The notes: generated from the letters alone by a model not told the origin. A stretch of 15,915 bases of DNA from CAJBLF01 sp964463255 (GCA_964463255.1 CAYXBC010000018.1:1-15915), one strand, 5' to 3'. Positions 1-7,173 are shown, counted from the stretch's first letter. A program made the numbers and translations.

Positions 1-19
1 TCTTTATGGTAGATACTTC

Positions 20-1105
20 TTATTTTATGATTTTATATCTTACCGCTCTGGTGGATCAAAACCTCTCTATTTTTTTCATCAACAATAATTTCTCTATCGT
101 TTGTCTCACTGTTGATAACGCTAATCATGTCTTTTTTACTATCTCCTGACGCGTGCATTCTCCTGTACTGCTTATAAAATCCCACACCTTGGATTGAATC
201 TTGGAAAGATGCGGCTGAATATCCTCTTTCTGAGATATATCTATAGCCATTTGTATCTGTGTCTTTACTATCTGCAGAAAAAAAAGCATCCGCTCTGACA
301 TATCTTCGTGATTCGTCTTCCACCACTGCTGCGTCTTGCCTAGCGCTATATAATATTCTATTTTCTTCTGTTCTATCAGACGTTCATGAGAAACATATGG
401 AACAAAGGTATATCCATTTTTGAGCAGCAGTAGATTCGTTACTATCCTACTGATCCTTCCATTCCCATCCTGGAACGGATGTATTGCCAATAATTCAAAA
501 ATGAAGTTGGCTATGATGAGCAACGGATGAATATCATTTTCATGGAAAGCATCTTGAGTCCATTGTATCAAAGCCTTCATCTCTATCGGAGTCAATGCCG
601 GCTCTGTAGGATTGAAAATTACTTTGATCAATCTACCTTTCTCGTCCCTAGCTTCTACCCTATTGGGTCAGAATTTATACTTTCCCCTATGTCCTGCATC
701 TTTCTCCGTATACTTGAGCATCATATCATGGAACTGAAGAATTACTCATTCATTGAAGCTGATACTCTGATATCCTTCGAAGACAAGTTCCAATAATTCA
801 ATATATCAGGCAACTTCCTGTTCGTCTCTTGTCTTAAACTTCTTGATATTCATATGTCTATAGAGCATCTCCACTTCTTCATCCGTCATCCTATTTCATT
901 CTATACGATTGGACGAACCTGATGAAGTAACAAGTACTGATTGTGTGAGTCTCTTTGTCGTCTGATGAGATAACCTTTCGCTCATCTGAAAAATAGTATT
1001 GAGCTTATCAATATCATTGATTACTTTGTAGATGGTATTGGTATCATCAAAAGAAAATTGCAATCTCTTGGTGAGTCTATCGAGTGTTGTCATCGTAGTC
1101 ATCAT
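20..1105 (-). CDS. Fic-domain protein AMP-transferase with winged-helix tail
   Basis: 361 aa when UGA is read as Gly (six in-frame UGAs). The catalytic Fic motif HPFQDGNGRISR lies at about residues 209-220. Fic enzymes transfer AMP from ATP to Ser/Thr/Tyr hydroxyls of target proteins, with the motif His as base and the Asp holding Mg. The N-terminal half carries an inhibitory-helix motif of the (S/T)xxxE(G/N) type, SNRIEG at residues 65-70, whose final Gly is itself a UGA codon (896-898). The last ~50 residues (LALSTVRQTIEKLL onward) look like a winged helix-turn-helix, as in many stand-alone Fic proteins, so the protein may bind DNA. The start is the first of two adjacent ATGs, ~19 nt after the predicted transcription start. 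The stop is TAA at 20-22. The family assignment is firm; target and autoregulation are inferred. Confidence 0.93.
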
Positions 1106-1130
1106 ATTCGGCTAAATTTTCCTATAACTA

Positions 1131-1158
1131 AGTATAGCCAAATATAGCCAAATTGCAA
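1131..1158 (-). promoter_or_regulatory. Promoter of the Fic gene
   Basis: On the minus strand TTGCAA (1153-1158) is followed after exactly 16 bp by TATACT (1131-1136), close to the sigma-70 consensus. Transcription would start near 1124, leaving a ~19-nt leader before the ATG at 1105. The spacer is filled by two 10-bp repeats described in the next entry. Confidence 0.65.
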
Positions 1159-1221
1159 GATAAAATCTATTTATCCTACTTACTTCCTAATAATAACCAA
1201 ATATGACCAAATATAGCCGAA
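1134..1221. repeat. 10-bp repeats, candidate operator for the Fic gene
   Basis: Five copies of a 10-mer close to TATAGCCAAA (plus strand) sit upstream of the Fic gene. Two are head-to-tail at 1134-1143 and 1144-1153, inside the promoter spacer. Three are head-to-tail at 1192-1201, 1202-1211 and 1212-1221 with one or two changes each. An inverted half copy (GGCTAAA) lies at about 1110. The 10-bp period equals one helical turn, so a regulator could bind all copies on the same DNA face. The C-terminal winged helix of Fic is an obvious candidate regulator, by inference only. Confidence 0.5.
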
Positions 1222-1244
1222 TCTACATATGCTAGGCTTCTCCT

Positions 1245-1652
1245 CTACACTTTAAAATACACTTCTACCTTATCTTTTGCATAAGCGTCTATCAGCGGAT
1301 CAATATCCATATGTCATGGCCTGAAGATATCCAGCTCGGTAGTGAGTTCAAAGACATCATATTTTCCTGACTCATGCGTCACGTATTTTTGGATATCGAT
1401 GTTCCATGCCCTACATACGATATACATAATATCTCTGATAATGTCATATTCGCGTGAGACCATCCCATCAAAATTATTGAGCACGATAGCATCTGCAAAC
1501 GATGTACCATAGCCACCAGAGATATCGTAGTTACGATTTACCAATAAGAAAAGCATCTCCTTGAGGGTATGGGTAGCTTTTTTCTTGAGCTGGTGTTTTG
1601 AGGTTCATCACCAAGCTCTTTTGATGGATTGGGTTGCTTCATCGTCTAACAT
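1245..1652 (-). CDS. Unknown 135-aa protein
   Basis: I do not recognise this family. With UGA as Gly it runs from ATG at 1650-1652 to TAG at 1245-1247 and uses three UGAs: a tandem pair at 1605-1610 (giving WGGT) and one at 1314-1316. The N-terminus is basic (KHQLKKKATHTLKE), followed by a mixed segment with NRNYDISGGYG and FADAIVLNNFDG. There are no membrane segments, signal peptide or obvious metal motifs. It has its own promoter 24-30 nt upstream and stands alone between the membrane protein gene and the Fic gene. It is probably cytosolic; function unknown. Confidence 0.7.
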
Positions 1653-1682
1653 GGCGTTGATTTAGCAGATAAATCACTTTCT

Positions 1683-1710
1683 AGTGTATACAAGCTTATA
1701 CGGTTTTCAA
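1683..1710 (-). promoter_or_regulatory. Promoter of the unknown gene at 1245-1652
   Basis: Minus-strand TTGAAA (1705-1710), 16-bp spacer, TACACT (1683-1688). Predicted start is near 1676, 24 nt before the ATG. The two hexamers and the spacer length are the same as in the riboswitch promoter at 6084-6111. Confidence 0.5.
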
Positions 1711-1715
1711 TAACA

Positions 1716-1736
1716 GAAAAATAGCCTTTCGGCTCC
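1716..1736 (-). terminator. Probable weak intrinsic terminator
   Basis: Minus-strand AGCC-GAAA-GGCT hairpin followed by ATTTTT, downstream of the membrane protein gene that ends at 1804. The stem is only 4 bp but has a stable GNRA-type loop. It would close the antitoxin-toxin-membrane protein unit before the next promoter. Confidence 0.4.
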
Positions 1737-1803
1737 TCTCTCGCTACCCTAACATTTTAGATAAAATACTCGTTATATGCTTTCACCTGATGAAAATACT
1801 TTA

Positions 1804-2280
1804 TTACCTTCACATGATAAAATCCATCATAGTATATCATGTCGTCAGATCTTCCCATATATTTTCGTATCCTGACATATCTCTTACTTCATAAAAATAA
1901 TCATACCTATAATTTACAAAACCATCTGCTGTATGTATCCAACGAGCGATTATATAACAAACGATTATCATAGTCACTACCGCTATCACGTATCTTATGC
2001 GTTTCATTATCTTGTCTTTTGGAATCACCAATGCCAGATAAATGATACCTACGAATGGCAACAGATATGTTATAGGCGCTAAGGGGTAATTTATAGACAT
2101 ATACAAACTTATCGTTCTTCAGACAGTCTCACTCATACCAATACCACTATAATATCCTCAAACTATCAGATTGATTCGTGGCTGAATTCGCGGATATACA
2201 AAAATCATCAGCAAGTCTAGGACCATAAGGCCTGAAACTACATATCACCATAGTCTTTGGCGGGAGTTTGATGTGGACAT
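1804..2280 (-). CDS. Unknown three-helix membrane protein
   Basis: 158 aa from ATG at 2278-2280 to TAA at 1804-1806, with five UGA glycines including GG at 2155-2160 and YG before W at 2245-2250. Three hydrophobic segments are visible: YVVSGLMVLDLLMIFVYP near residue 15, ITYLLPFVGIIYLALVIP near 70 and YVIAVVTMIIVCYIIAR near 95. The rest of the C-terminus is polar and tyrosine-rich. It starts 21 bp after the toxin stop on the same strand, so it is probably the third gene of the antitoxin-toxin unit. No family recognised. It could be a membrane effector, an immunity component or an unrelated passenger. Confidence 0.75.
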
Positions 2281-2301
2281 GAGAGAGGGAAGGATAAAAC
2301 A

Positions 2302-2643
2302 TTATTTACTAAAATTTTTTCTGATTCTTTCGATATCGTGATTTTCTTTTTGATTTTTGTGATATATTTCTATATAGGTCAGCTCTATAATTTCTTCATC
2401 TTCAAGATAACGATAGATTATTCTTATACCGCTATGCTGTGATTGTCTAGCTATGCTCTGACAGCGGAATTTCTTTACCTTATAGAATTCTCCTGGTATT
2501 TTTACCCCATCTATACGGATATTTTCTTTTGGTGAAATGATCAATACTTTTTCAAAATCAGCAAAATCATCTTCCAATGAAATATATTTTTTCGCTAACC
2601 ATTTAAACTCTTTTTCAAACTCTGGAAGTTTCTGAATCTGCAT
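2302..2643 (-). CDS. RelE/ParE-superfamily toxin
   Basis: 113 aa, ATG at 2641-2643, TAA at 2302-2304, no UGA codon. The pattern is that of RelE/HigB-like toxins: an N-terminal helical pair (LPEFEKEFKWLAKKY), then strands ending in SGIRIIYRYLEDEEIIELTYIEIYHK, with basic residues in the final strand and tail (HKNQKENHDIERIRKNF). Members of the superfamily are mostly ribosome-dependent mRNA endonucleases, and some (ParE) are gyrase poisons. Which applies here cannot be told from sequence. The start codon overlaps the antitoxin stop by one base (TAATG), so translation is probably coupled, in antitoxin-first order. Confidence 0.8.
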   Translation of the reverse strand: MQIQKLPEFEKEFKWLAKKYISLEDDFADFEKVLIISPKENIRIDGVKIPGEFYKVKKFRCQSIARQSQHSGIRIIYRYLEDEEIIELTYIEIYHKNQKENHDIERIRKNFSK

Positions 2644-3437
2644 TACTCGTCATTATTAGCTAAATTATGGGGATTAACAATATATCATTGTTTACGATAA
2701 AACACCAATCCTGGTGATATTGTTTCACCAATTTTTTTGGTAGATTGATAGGGTATATCGTTATGAGACCAGTTACTGAGTGAATCAGCGCTCCAACTAC
2801 CATATTTGTCTAATGTTTCTTTGATGATTTTCCTCGGATGCGGAAGGTCTTCATATGGCGTATAATTTTTGTCAATCTTATGATTGTCAGTATCTATGGT
2901 ATCTAGAAAATCTATATCAGCATCAACCAATGGAATTATAGTCTTTTGTATTTTTCCAAAATATTGTCTAGAAGCGACTTTTATCTGTCATTTGTTTTGC
3001 ATATCTTCTATGACTTCTTTCATACATTTGGGAACTGGACCATACGGCAATTTCACGTATTCCTCATCAGTAACCATAGATCACGTCCACTCATAATAAT
3101 CGAAATCTATGAAATAGAGAAGTTTATTGAGTAGTGTCTCTCAGAAATTTTGCTTCCCCAACAGTTTAGATGAGATATACAGAATCAATTGTTTGAGTTT
3201 ATACTTCTTATCTTTCAATGAAATTTTCTGTTCTTTGCCTGCTCTACCACTGCCCAGCAACTCATTGATATCAAGCTCAAATATATCAGCAACTTTTTTG
3301 AGTTCCTCAGTTTTGATAGATCTTTCTCAAAGCTCTATCTGCGATACAGCAACTCTACTGATACCCATAGCGTTGGCCAACTCTTCTTGAGAAAGATTTG
3401 CGGCTGTCCTTAGTGCTTTGATTTTTTGATGCATCAT
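2643..3437 (-). CDS. XRE helix-turn-helix plus Panacea (SocA-like, DUF4065) antitoxin
   Basis: 264 aa, at least five UGA glycines. Residues ~4-60 form a classical XRE domain (ALRTAANLSQEELANAMG, then AVSQIELGERSI). The Gly of ELGER, nearly invariant in the family, is UGA at 3327-3329. Residues ~82-240 match the Panacea domain: LLNKLLYFIDFDYYEWTG, then KLPYGPVPKCMKEV, and near the C-terminus YGSWSADSLSNWSHND. Panacea proteins are known antitoxins that pair with many unrelated toxins, and the HTH normally autorepresses the operon. The stop TAA (2643-2645) overlaps the toxin ATG. The start is taken at ATGATG (3432-3437). An in-frame ATG at 3453-3455 would add six residues but lies nearer the predicted transcription start. 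Confidence 0.85.
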
Positions 3438-3477
3438 AGGAGATAAGAAAAACATAAAATATATATTATATGGTGTT

Positions 3478-3505
3478 ATTTTATGGTAATTCCATCAAAA
3501 ATCAA
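3478..3505 (-). promoter_or_regulatory. Candidate promoter of the antitoxin-toxin operon
   Basis: Minus-strand TTGATT (3500-3505), 16-bp spacer, TAAAAT (3478-3483), predicted start near 3471. A better -10 match (TATAAT) lies at 3465-3470 but lacks a -35 at suitable distance, so the exact promoter is uncertain. Confidence 0.35.
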
Positions 3506-3521
3506 TCTTTTGTGAAAGATT
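3504..3521. other. Perfect 7-bp inverted repeat over the antitoxin -35
   Basis: AATCTTT-TGTG-AAAGATT. It overlaps the -35 of the antitoxin operon, so it may be the operator bound by the XRE domain. On the minus strand it could also be a second, weak terminator for the upstream operon, as GATTTTT follows. I cannot choose between these. Confidence 0.4.
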
Positions 3522-3534
3522 TTGTTGCAATTTA

Positions 3535-3555
3535 GAAAAAATCCACCTTCGTGGA
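3535..3555 (-). terminator. Intrinsic terminator
   Basis: Minus-strand hairpin TCCAC-GAAG-GTGGA directly followed by six T. It lies 22 bp after the stop of the 45-aa membrane microprotein and separates that operon from the antitoxin promoter. Confidence 0.75.
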
Positions 3556-3577
3556 CTCTATGGATGCATTATTCTTT

Positions 3578-3715
3578 CTATAACAACGAGATATATATTA
3601 TCAATCCCACAATACCAAAAGCTCAGAATATTCGTCATCCTAGACTTATTAATCCTCGAATAATTAGGATACTGACTATCAGACCGATACATCATTCTCC
3701 TCAGCCATCGCTCAT
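3578..3715 (-). CDS. 45-aa glycine-rich membrane microprotein
   Basis: Visible only with UGA as Gly (four in-frame UGAs). ATG at 3713-3715 and TAG at 3578-3580. The N-terminus is MSDGGGEGC, then a hydrophobic stretch (IGLIVSILIIRGLISLGG) and a second one (IFGAFGIVGLIIYISLL) running to the C-terminus, so it should span the membrane once or twice. It is the last gene of the zinc-ribbon/TPR operon: it starts 25 bp after the preceding stop and ends just before a strong terminator. That context, plus glycines in small-xxx-small spacing, argues for a real gene. Function unknown. Confidence 0.6.
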
Positions 3716-3740
3716 GATATGAATCAATGGAATATAAAAT

Positions 3741-4169
3741 CTACTTTTTCTCCGCACTGATATCATTGTCTTTGATATACAACTTCTTGCAGACGATGAT
3801 ATCTATCGCTTCCTTACTTTCTGCATCCACGATCATCACTTTCTTGTATTTGGAGAATAATGACTTGGTGATAGTGATATGTGCGCCTTTACCTTTCGGT
3901 TCTGACGTATGGATTAGCTCTTTGACATCTTTACAGATGATGGTTCCAGTAAATTTTCTATTTCAGCTGAAGTGGGGGCTCTCTCATTGTTCATCAGGTT
4001 CGCCTGATCGGCCTATGGTTACTCAGATACTGAAAGGAAGTTCTATGTCACCATTTTCTTGTATCTGCATATCGAGTATATCTATATCTTCGTTTATCTT
4101 TGATGTAAGCATATACGAAAATCCTCAGTCTGGAGCTTCGAAATATCTCTCGAGAAATGTTTTTGTCAT
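3741..4169 (-). CDS. Unknown 142-aa protein
   Basis: ATG at 4167-4169, TAG at 3741-3743, four UGA glycines (for example in EAPDGGFSY and DEQGESPHFSGNRKF). The sequence alternates short beta-like and charged segments (FTGTIICKDVKEL, GAHITITKSLFSKYKK, KKVMIVDAESKEAIDI) and has no signal peptide or membrane helix, which suggests a small cytosolic mixed alpha/beta or beta-rich protein. It lies third in the operon, ~120 bp after the TPR lipoprotein and 25 bp before the microprotein. No family recognised. Confidence 0.7.
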
Positions 4170-4292
4170 GATACAGAATACTAATAAAACTATTTAATTA
4201 TCTCATCGAATTTTTCTTTCATCTCTATTCGGATTTGTTTTCCTTCACTTCAAAAATCAGTGAAATAAAGATTATTTAAGTAAGAAAATTTA

Positions 4293-5255
4293 TTACGATG
4301 ACAATTGGCAATATTCTTTGATGGCTTGAGTCGCTGCTGAATACTCTAATTCTAGCGATTTTTGTAAATCCAAACATCCTTCATTTATTTTTTCTACATT
4401 AACATTTGCTAACCCCCTATAATAATATGCTTCACCTAGATTTGGAGCTAATTCTATGGCCCTATTATAATCATTAATCGCACCTTTATAGTCTTCTAAA
4501 TAACTTTTTGCTTCACCTCTATATAGATATGATTCAGCAATATTTTGATCTAATGCAATTACTTTATTATAATCAATAATAGCACCATAATAATTTTCTA
4601 AATTATATTTTGCTAAACCCCTATCATAATATGCTTCAATAAATTTTGGATCTAATTCTATGGCTTTATCGTAATCTTGGAGCGCTCATGTATAATCTCA
4701 TAAATCATATTTTATTTGGCCTCTCGTTTTGAATGCCCGTTCTAATTTTGGATCTATTTTAATCGCCTTATCAAAATCTTGGAGCGCTCATGTATAATCT
4801 CATAAATCATATTTTGCGTCCCCTCTTGCGTTGAATCCGACTACTGATACAGGATCTAACATAATCGCTTTATTATAATCTTGGAGCGCTCATGTATAAT
4901 CTCATAAATCATATTTTGCGTCCCCTCTTGCTCCAAATACATCTAATGAGTTTGGATCTATTTCGATTACCTTATCAAAATCTTGGATAGATCATGTATA
5001 ATCACCCATTTTATATTTTACTACACCTCTTACACTAAATGTGTCCACTGAGCTTGGATTTAATTCTATCGCCTTATCATAATCTTGGAGTGCTCATGTA
5101 TAATCTCATAAATTATATTTATCCATACCAGAATATAGCTTAGCTAGATCAGCAACAAAAAAATCCATTTCAGGTTCCTGAGGTTCCGGTGGTGTACATC
5201 ATGAGAGTAGGAAAACACTAATAGATAGTGCTATAAGTAAGGATAATTTTTTCAT
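4293..5255 (-). CDS. TPR-repeat lipoprotein
   Basis: 320 aa with ten UGA glycines. The N-terminus is a lipoprotein signal: MKK, hydrophobic LSLLIALSISVFLL, then the lipobox LSGC with the Gly before the lipidated Cys encoded by UGA. After a short PEPQEPE linker come about eight 34-residue tetratricopeptide repeats (first partial, from ~residue 45 to 310) with the consensus LGDYTGALQDYDKAIELDP. Both Gly positions of LGDYTG are UGA in most copies. TPR arrays are protein-binding solenoids, here presumably anchored on the outer face of the cytoplasmic membrane. It starts 33 bp after the zinc-ribbon gene in one operon. The middle repeats are nearly identical at DNA level, indicating recent expansion. 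Confidence 0.9.
4675..5130. repeat. 102-bp tandem repeats inside the TPR gene
   Basis: The same word (TCTTGGA, then TCATGTATAAT slightly further on) recurs at 4675, 4777, 4879, 4981 and 5083, an exact 102-bp period (34 codons, one TPR). The copies at 4777 and 4879 share more than 50 bp almost without change. Copy number could vary between strains without breaking the frame. Confidence 0.85.
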
Positions 5256-5288
5256 GTGTATCGTTGGGGATAAAAATATGATGTCATA

Positions 5289-6020
5289 TTATTCTCTATA
5301 TAAACCATTAACTTCTTCTATTTCTTCTGTTCCAAACTTTACTATATTTTGATTCTCTTCTTGGCAGGCATTAAGAAGTTGATTCTTCCACCCATTATCG
5401 TTTGTGGTTTTATTCAAAATTTTGATGCTCTCATTGAATTGGCCTAATTCTCTCAGAATCTCTGCCTGCATGATATATAGTTCATCAATATCATCTTCGT
5501 CTTCATCTTCATCTCTCTCGTCTACATTCTCTATACTACCAATCTTTTCTTGTTTATCCTGATTCATCTTCAATAACTTTTTCAAGTTATCTTCATATAT
5601 CTCTTTCTCCTGTTCGACTGCAAAAGTGTCATACACAGATCATAGTCCTTTTCTTACTCTATCATTAAACGCCCATCGAATTTGCATCCTGATATAATAT
5701 TCTTTTGATGCATTAGATATGTCGGCCTCATCTAACGCTCTGATATAGTCTTTAAGATTTACGTATCTCAATTCAGCATACTTAGCATTGTTTGACGGTG
5801 GTGTTTTTGTTGTTGATGATTCTAGTGCCTCATCTTTCCAAATAAATTTATTACATTCAGAACATATCTGGAGCCAATCGTCGTCTGACATACAAGATCA
5901 GACCATCTTTCCATCAGAATAAAAGTCTGCTCAAAATGTATTCGAGGATAATGTATCTGTTGTAGATACTGATGCATTACAATATGGACATCTTCATATA
6001 ACAAGCATTATTTGTGTCAT
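5289..6020 (-). CDS. Zinc-ribbon protein with acidic/helical C-terminal half
   Basis: 243 aa, ATG at 6018-6020, TAA at 5289-5291, four UGA glycines. Two CxxC knuckles, CPYC (residues 11-14) and CSEC (53-56), make a probable zinc ribbon, with an extra Cys at 43. The middle (residues ~80-130) is helical with RYVNLKDYIRALDEADIS. The C-terminal half is charged, with a very acidic run (DERDEDEDEDDIDE) followed by a TPR-like helix pair (ELYIMQAEILRELGQFNESIKILNK as two short stretches). No export signal. It is the first gene of the operon with the TPR lipoprotein and has its own promoter ~50 bp upstream. Exact family not recognised. Confidence 0.75.
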
Positions 6021-6068
6021 TTGGATTGTTTTTATACGATAAATTTATCTAAATTATTTATTGCTTTT

Positions 6069-6096
6069 TTTATACATATTCTCTTGAAAAAGTCAA
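6069..6096 (-). promoter_or_regulatory. Promoter of the zinc-ribbon/TPR operon
   Basis: Minus-strand TTGACT (6091-6096), 16-bp spacer, TATAAA (6069-6074). Start predicted near 6062, ~40 nt before the ATG. It overlaps the plus-strand riboswitch promoter at 6084-6111, so the two transcripts diverge from interlocked sites. Confidence 0.65.
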
Positions 6097-6111
6097 TCTA
6101 TTGATTACACT
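6084..6111 (+). promoter_or_regulatory. Promoter of the riboswitch transcript
   Basis: TTGAAA (6084-6089), 16-bp spacer, TACACT (6106-6111). The predicted start near 6117 falls at the first base pair of the aptamer closing stem. Confidence 0.6.
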
Positions 6112-6115
6112 CCCA

Positions 6116-6268
6116 TTACATCAAGAGTAGATAGGAGAGCACTGGCTCGCACAAATCTCACTCCCAAAAAAACTTCATTACATTTGTTTTTTTGGCGGTC
6201 GAGATGACTATCTCAGCAACCTGCCTCACGGTAAGGTGCTTCATCCAGCCTGAGAGGGAGAGATGTGA
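6116..6268 (+). ncRNA. Probable S-box (SAM-I clan) riboswitch aptamer
   Basis: The stretch carries S-box landmarks in order. P1 pairs TTACATC (6116-6122) with GATGTGA (6262-6268). CAAGAG follows P1. P2 pairs AGATAG (6129-6134) with CTATCT (6208-6213). A kink-turn-like pair of CTGGCTCG and CGAGATGA follows. GCAACC (6216-6221) leads into P3, ACCTGCC with GGTAAGGT, then GTGCTTCATCC and a short GAGA-capped P4 before AGATG. The P2 arm is extended by a 10-bp hairpin, CCAAAAAAAC (6164-6173) with GTTTTTTTGG (6186-6195), which is not typical. S-box RNAs bind S-adenosylmethionine and usually turn expression off. The assignment is by eye from the consensus; the pseudoknot was not resolved. Confidence 0.6.
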
Positions 6269-6275
6269 CAATCAC

Positions 6276-6313
6276 AAACTTTTCGTCTTAGGATAGAAAG
6301 GTTTTACTTTTTT
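6276..6313 (+). terminator. Attenuator terminator after the riboswitch
   Basis: AAACTTTTC (6276-6284) pairs over nine positions with GAAAGGTTT (6296-6304, one wobble), followed by TACTTTTTT. It sits 8 nt after the aptamer and 12 nt before the start codon. A TGTGA-CAA-TCACA hairpin (6264-6276) competes with P1, giving a plausible switch between read-through and termination. Confidence 0.55.
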
Positions 6314-6324
6314 ATTCTAAAAAA

Positions 6325-6657
6325 ATGACACCACTTAAATGACCAGGAGATCCTGGGTATGATGCAAATGTACTACAAATGAGAGAAATTCGTGCGAAGC
6401 AATGACCAGACGCTTGGAAGAAAGATCTGGATGAAATGACTATTGCGAAGTTAGAAGATTGTATGAATGAGAAAGAAGATGATACAGTAGACCGAGAAAA
6501 GGTCAGACAAGAATTTAAAGACAGCTTCGTTGCTATGAGTAACCAAGAGCTTCTGGATACCTTGAAGAACGAGACCAAGAAGCAATGACGAGGTTTTGCG
6601 AGGATGAATTACCTTGGGTTATTGAGAGAAGAAATGGAGAAACGTAATTTGAACTAG
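6325..6657 (+). CDS. Unknown 110-aa protein under riboswitch control
   Basis: ATG at 6325-6327, TAG at 6655-6657, three UGA glycines (PLKGPGDPGYDA, AKQGPDAW, KKQGRGFARM). The protein is mostly charged alpha-helix (KDLDEMTIAKLEDCMNEKED and ELLDTLKNETKK) with no signal or membrane segment. No family recognised. It is the first gene after the S-box-like leader, so if the riboswitch call is right, its expression follows SAM or methionine status. That would suggest a role near methylation or methionine supply, but the sequence itself does not show one. Confidence 0.75.
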
Positions 6658-6676
6658 TAATCTTTTATTTGAGACG

Positions 6677-6709
6677 CGAAAAAAACTTGAAGTATTGAAA
6701 GTTTTTTCG
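6677..6709 (+). terminator. Intrinsic terminator
   Basis: CGAAAAAAACTT (6677-6688) and AAAGTTTTTTCG (6698-6709) form a long AT-rich hairpin with a ~9-nt loop, its 3' arm being itself T-rich. It lies 20 bp after the 110-aa gene and could work in both directions. Confidence 0.55.
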
Positions 6710-6750
6710 ATGTCGAAATTATGCATTTTTATCCTTTTAAAGAAAATATC

Positions 6751-6993
6751 ATGACACCAGAACAACTGGAAAAAGAAGCAATTAATTTTTATCGACAGAT
6801 TTGTCATCTCCAAAATCAGACTAAGGCATTGTATTATTTAGGGATGTGATTGTCTCGTGCGCTCCCATGAACTCAATCAAGTCAGTTGCTAACTATGATC
6901 AATAAGTTACTTATCCAATACAAAGACAATCCCGATAGTGCTCCGAAGATGGAGGTAGGATTTGAGTCGGCTACAGGGTGTGAGTTGGGGTAG
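6751..6993 (+). CDS. Unknown 80-aa protein
   Basis: ATG at 6751-6753, TAG at 6991-6993, two UGA glycines (LGMGLS, LPGTQ). It is mainly helical (TPEQLEKEAINFYRQICHLQ; LLTMINKLLIQYKDN) and cytosolic, ending GFESATGCELG. An in-frame ATG at 6721 would add ten residues (MHFYPFKENI), but that start lies right behind the terminator hairpin, so 6751 is preferred. It is separated from the 110-aa gene by a terminator and may depend on read-through from it. No family recognised. Confidence 0.65.
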
Positions 6994-7020
6994 AAAATAT
7001 TAGGGATGATGTTTTTATCA

Positions 7021-7173
7021 TTACTCAAAAACATTTAAATCTTTTTTAAGATTATTTTTTATATCATTCCTTGTCATATCAATCCCAGTCATATCAATCC
7101 CAGTCATATCCATTCTTATCATATCACGATCAATCTTGTCCATCGTAATATGTTCAATTTCTATGTAATCCAT
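7021..7173 (-). CDS. Possible 50-aa repeat protein
   Basis: Minus-strand frame from ATG at 7171-7173 to TAA at 7021-7023: MDYIEIEHITMDKIDRDM, then a five-residue repeat around GIDMT, then a basic tail NNLKKDLNVFE. The start codon follows directly on the stop of an almost identical frame (TAAATG at 7171-7176). No UGA codon and no promoter seen. The plus-strand terminator at 7037-7060 lies inside it. Low-complexity DNA of this kind keeps frames open by chance, so its reality is doubtful. Confidence 0.25.
   Translation of the reverse strand: MDYIEIEHITMDKIDRDMIRMDMTGIDMTGIDMTRNDIKNNLKKDLNVFE
7037..7060 (+). terminator. Intrinsic terminator after the 80-aa gene
   Basis: AATCTT (7038-7043), TTTT loop, AAGATT (7048-7053), then ATTTTTT. 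An AT-only stem but correct geometry, ~45 bp after the stop at 6993. An ATGAT/ATCAT hairpin precedes it at about 7004-7019. Confidence 0.5.

Noticed and set aside
33..326. 97-codon minus-strand frame
   Set aside because: Lies in another frame over the C-terminal part of the Fic gene, which is continuous when UGA is read as Gly.
3127..3390. Plus-strand frame of 87 codons
   Set aside because: Antisense to the XRE-Panacea gene, whose domain motifs are unmistakable.
3727..4197. Plus-strand frame of 156 codons
   Set aside because: Antisense to the 142-aa minus-strand gene. The minus frame uses UGA like its neighbours and fits the operon; the plus frame is rich in Ser, Phe and Ile typical of shadows here.
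4254..4275. TTCACT...AGTGAA inverted repeat after the TPR gene
   Set aside because: No T run on either strand, so not supported as a terminator.
4190..4292. Open minus-strand frame after the TPR gene ending EGKQIRIEMKEKFDEIIK
   Set aside because: Looks protein-like at its end but has no start codon except one ten codons from the stop and no conserved motif. Possibly the remnant of a lost gene.
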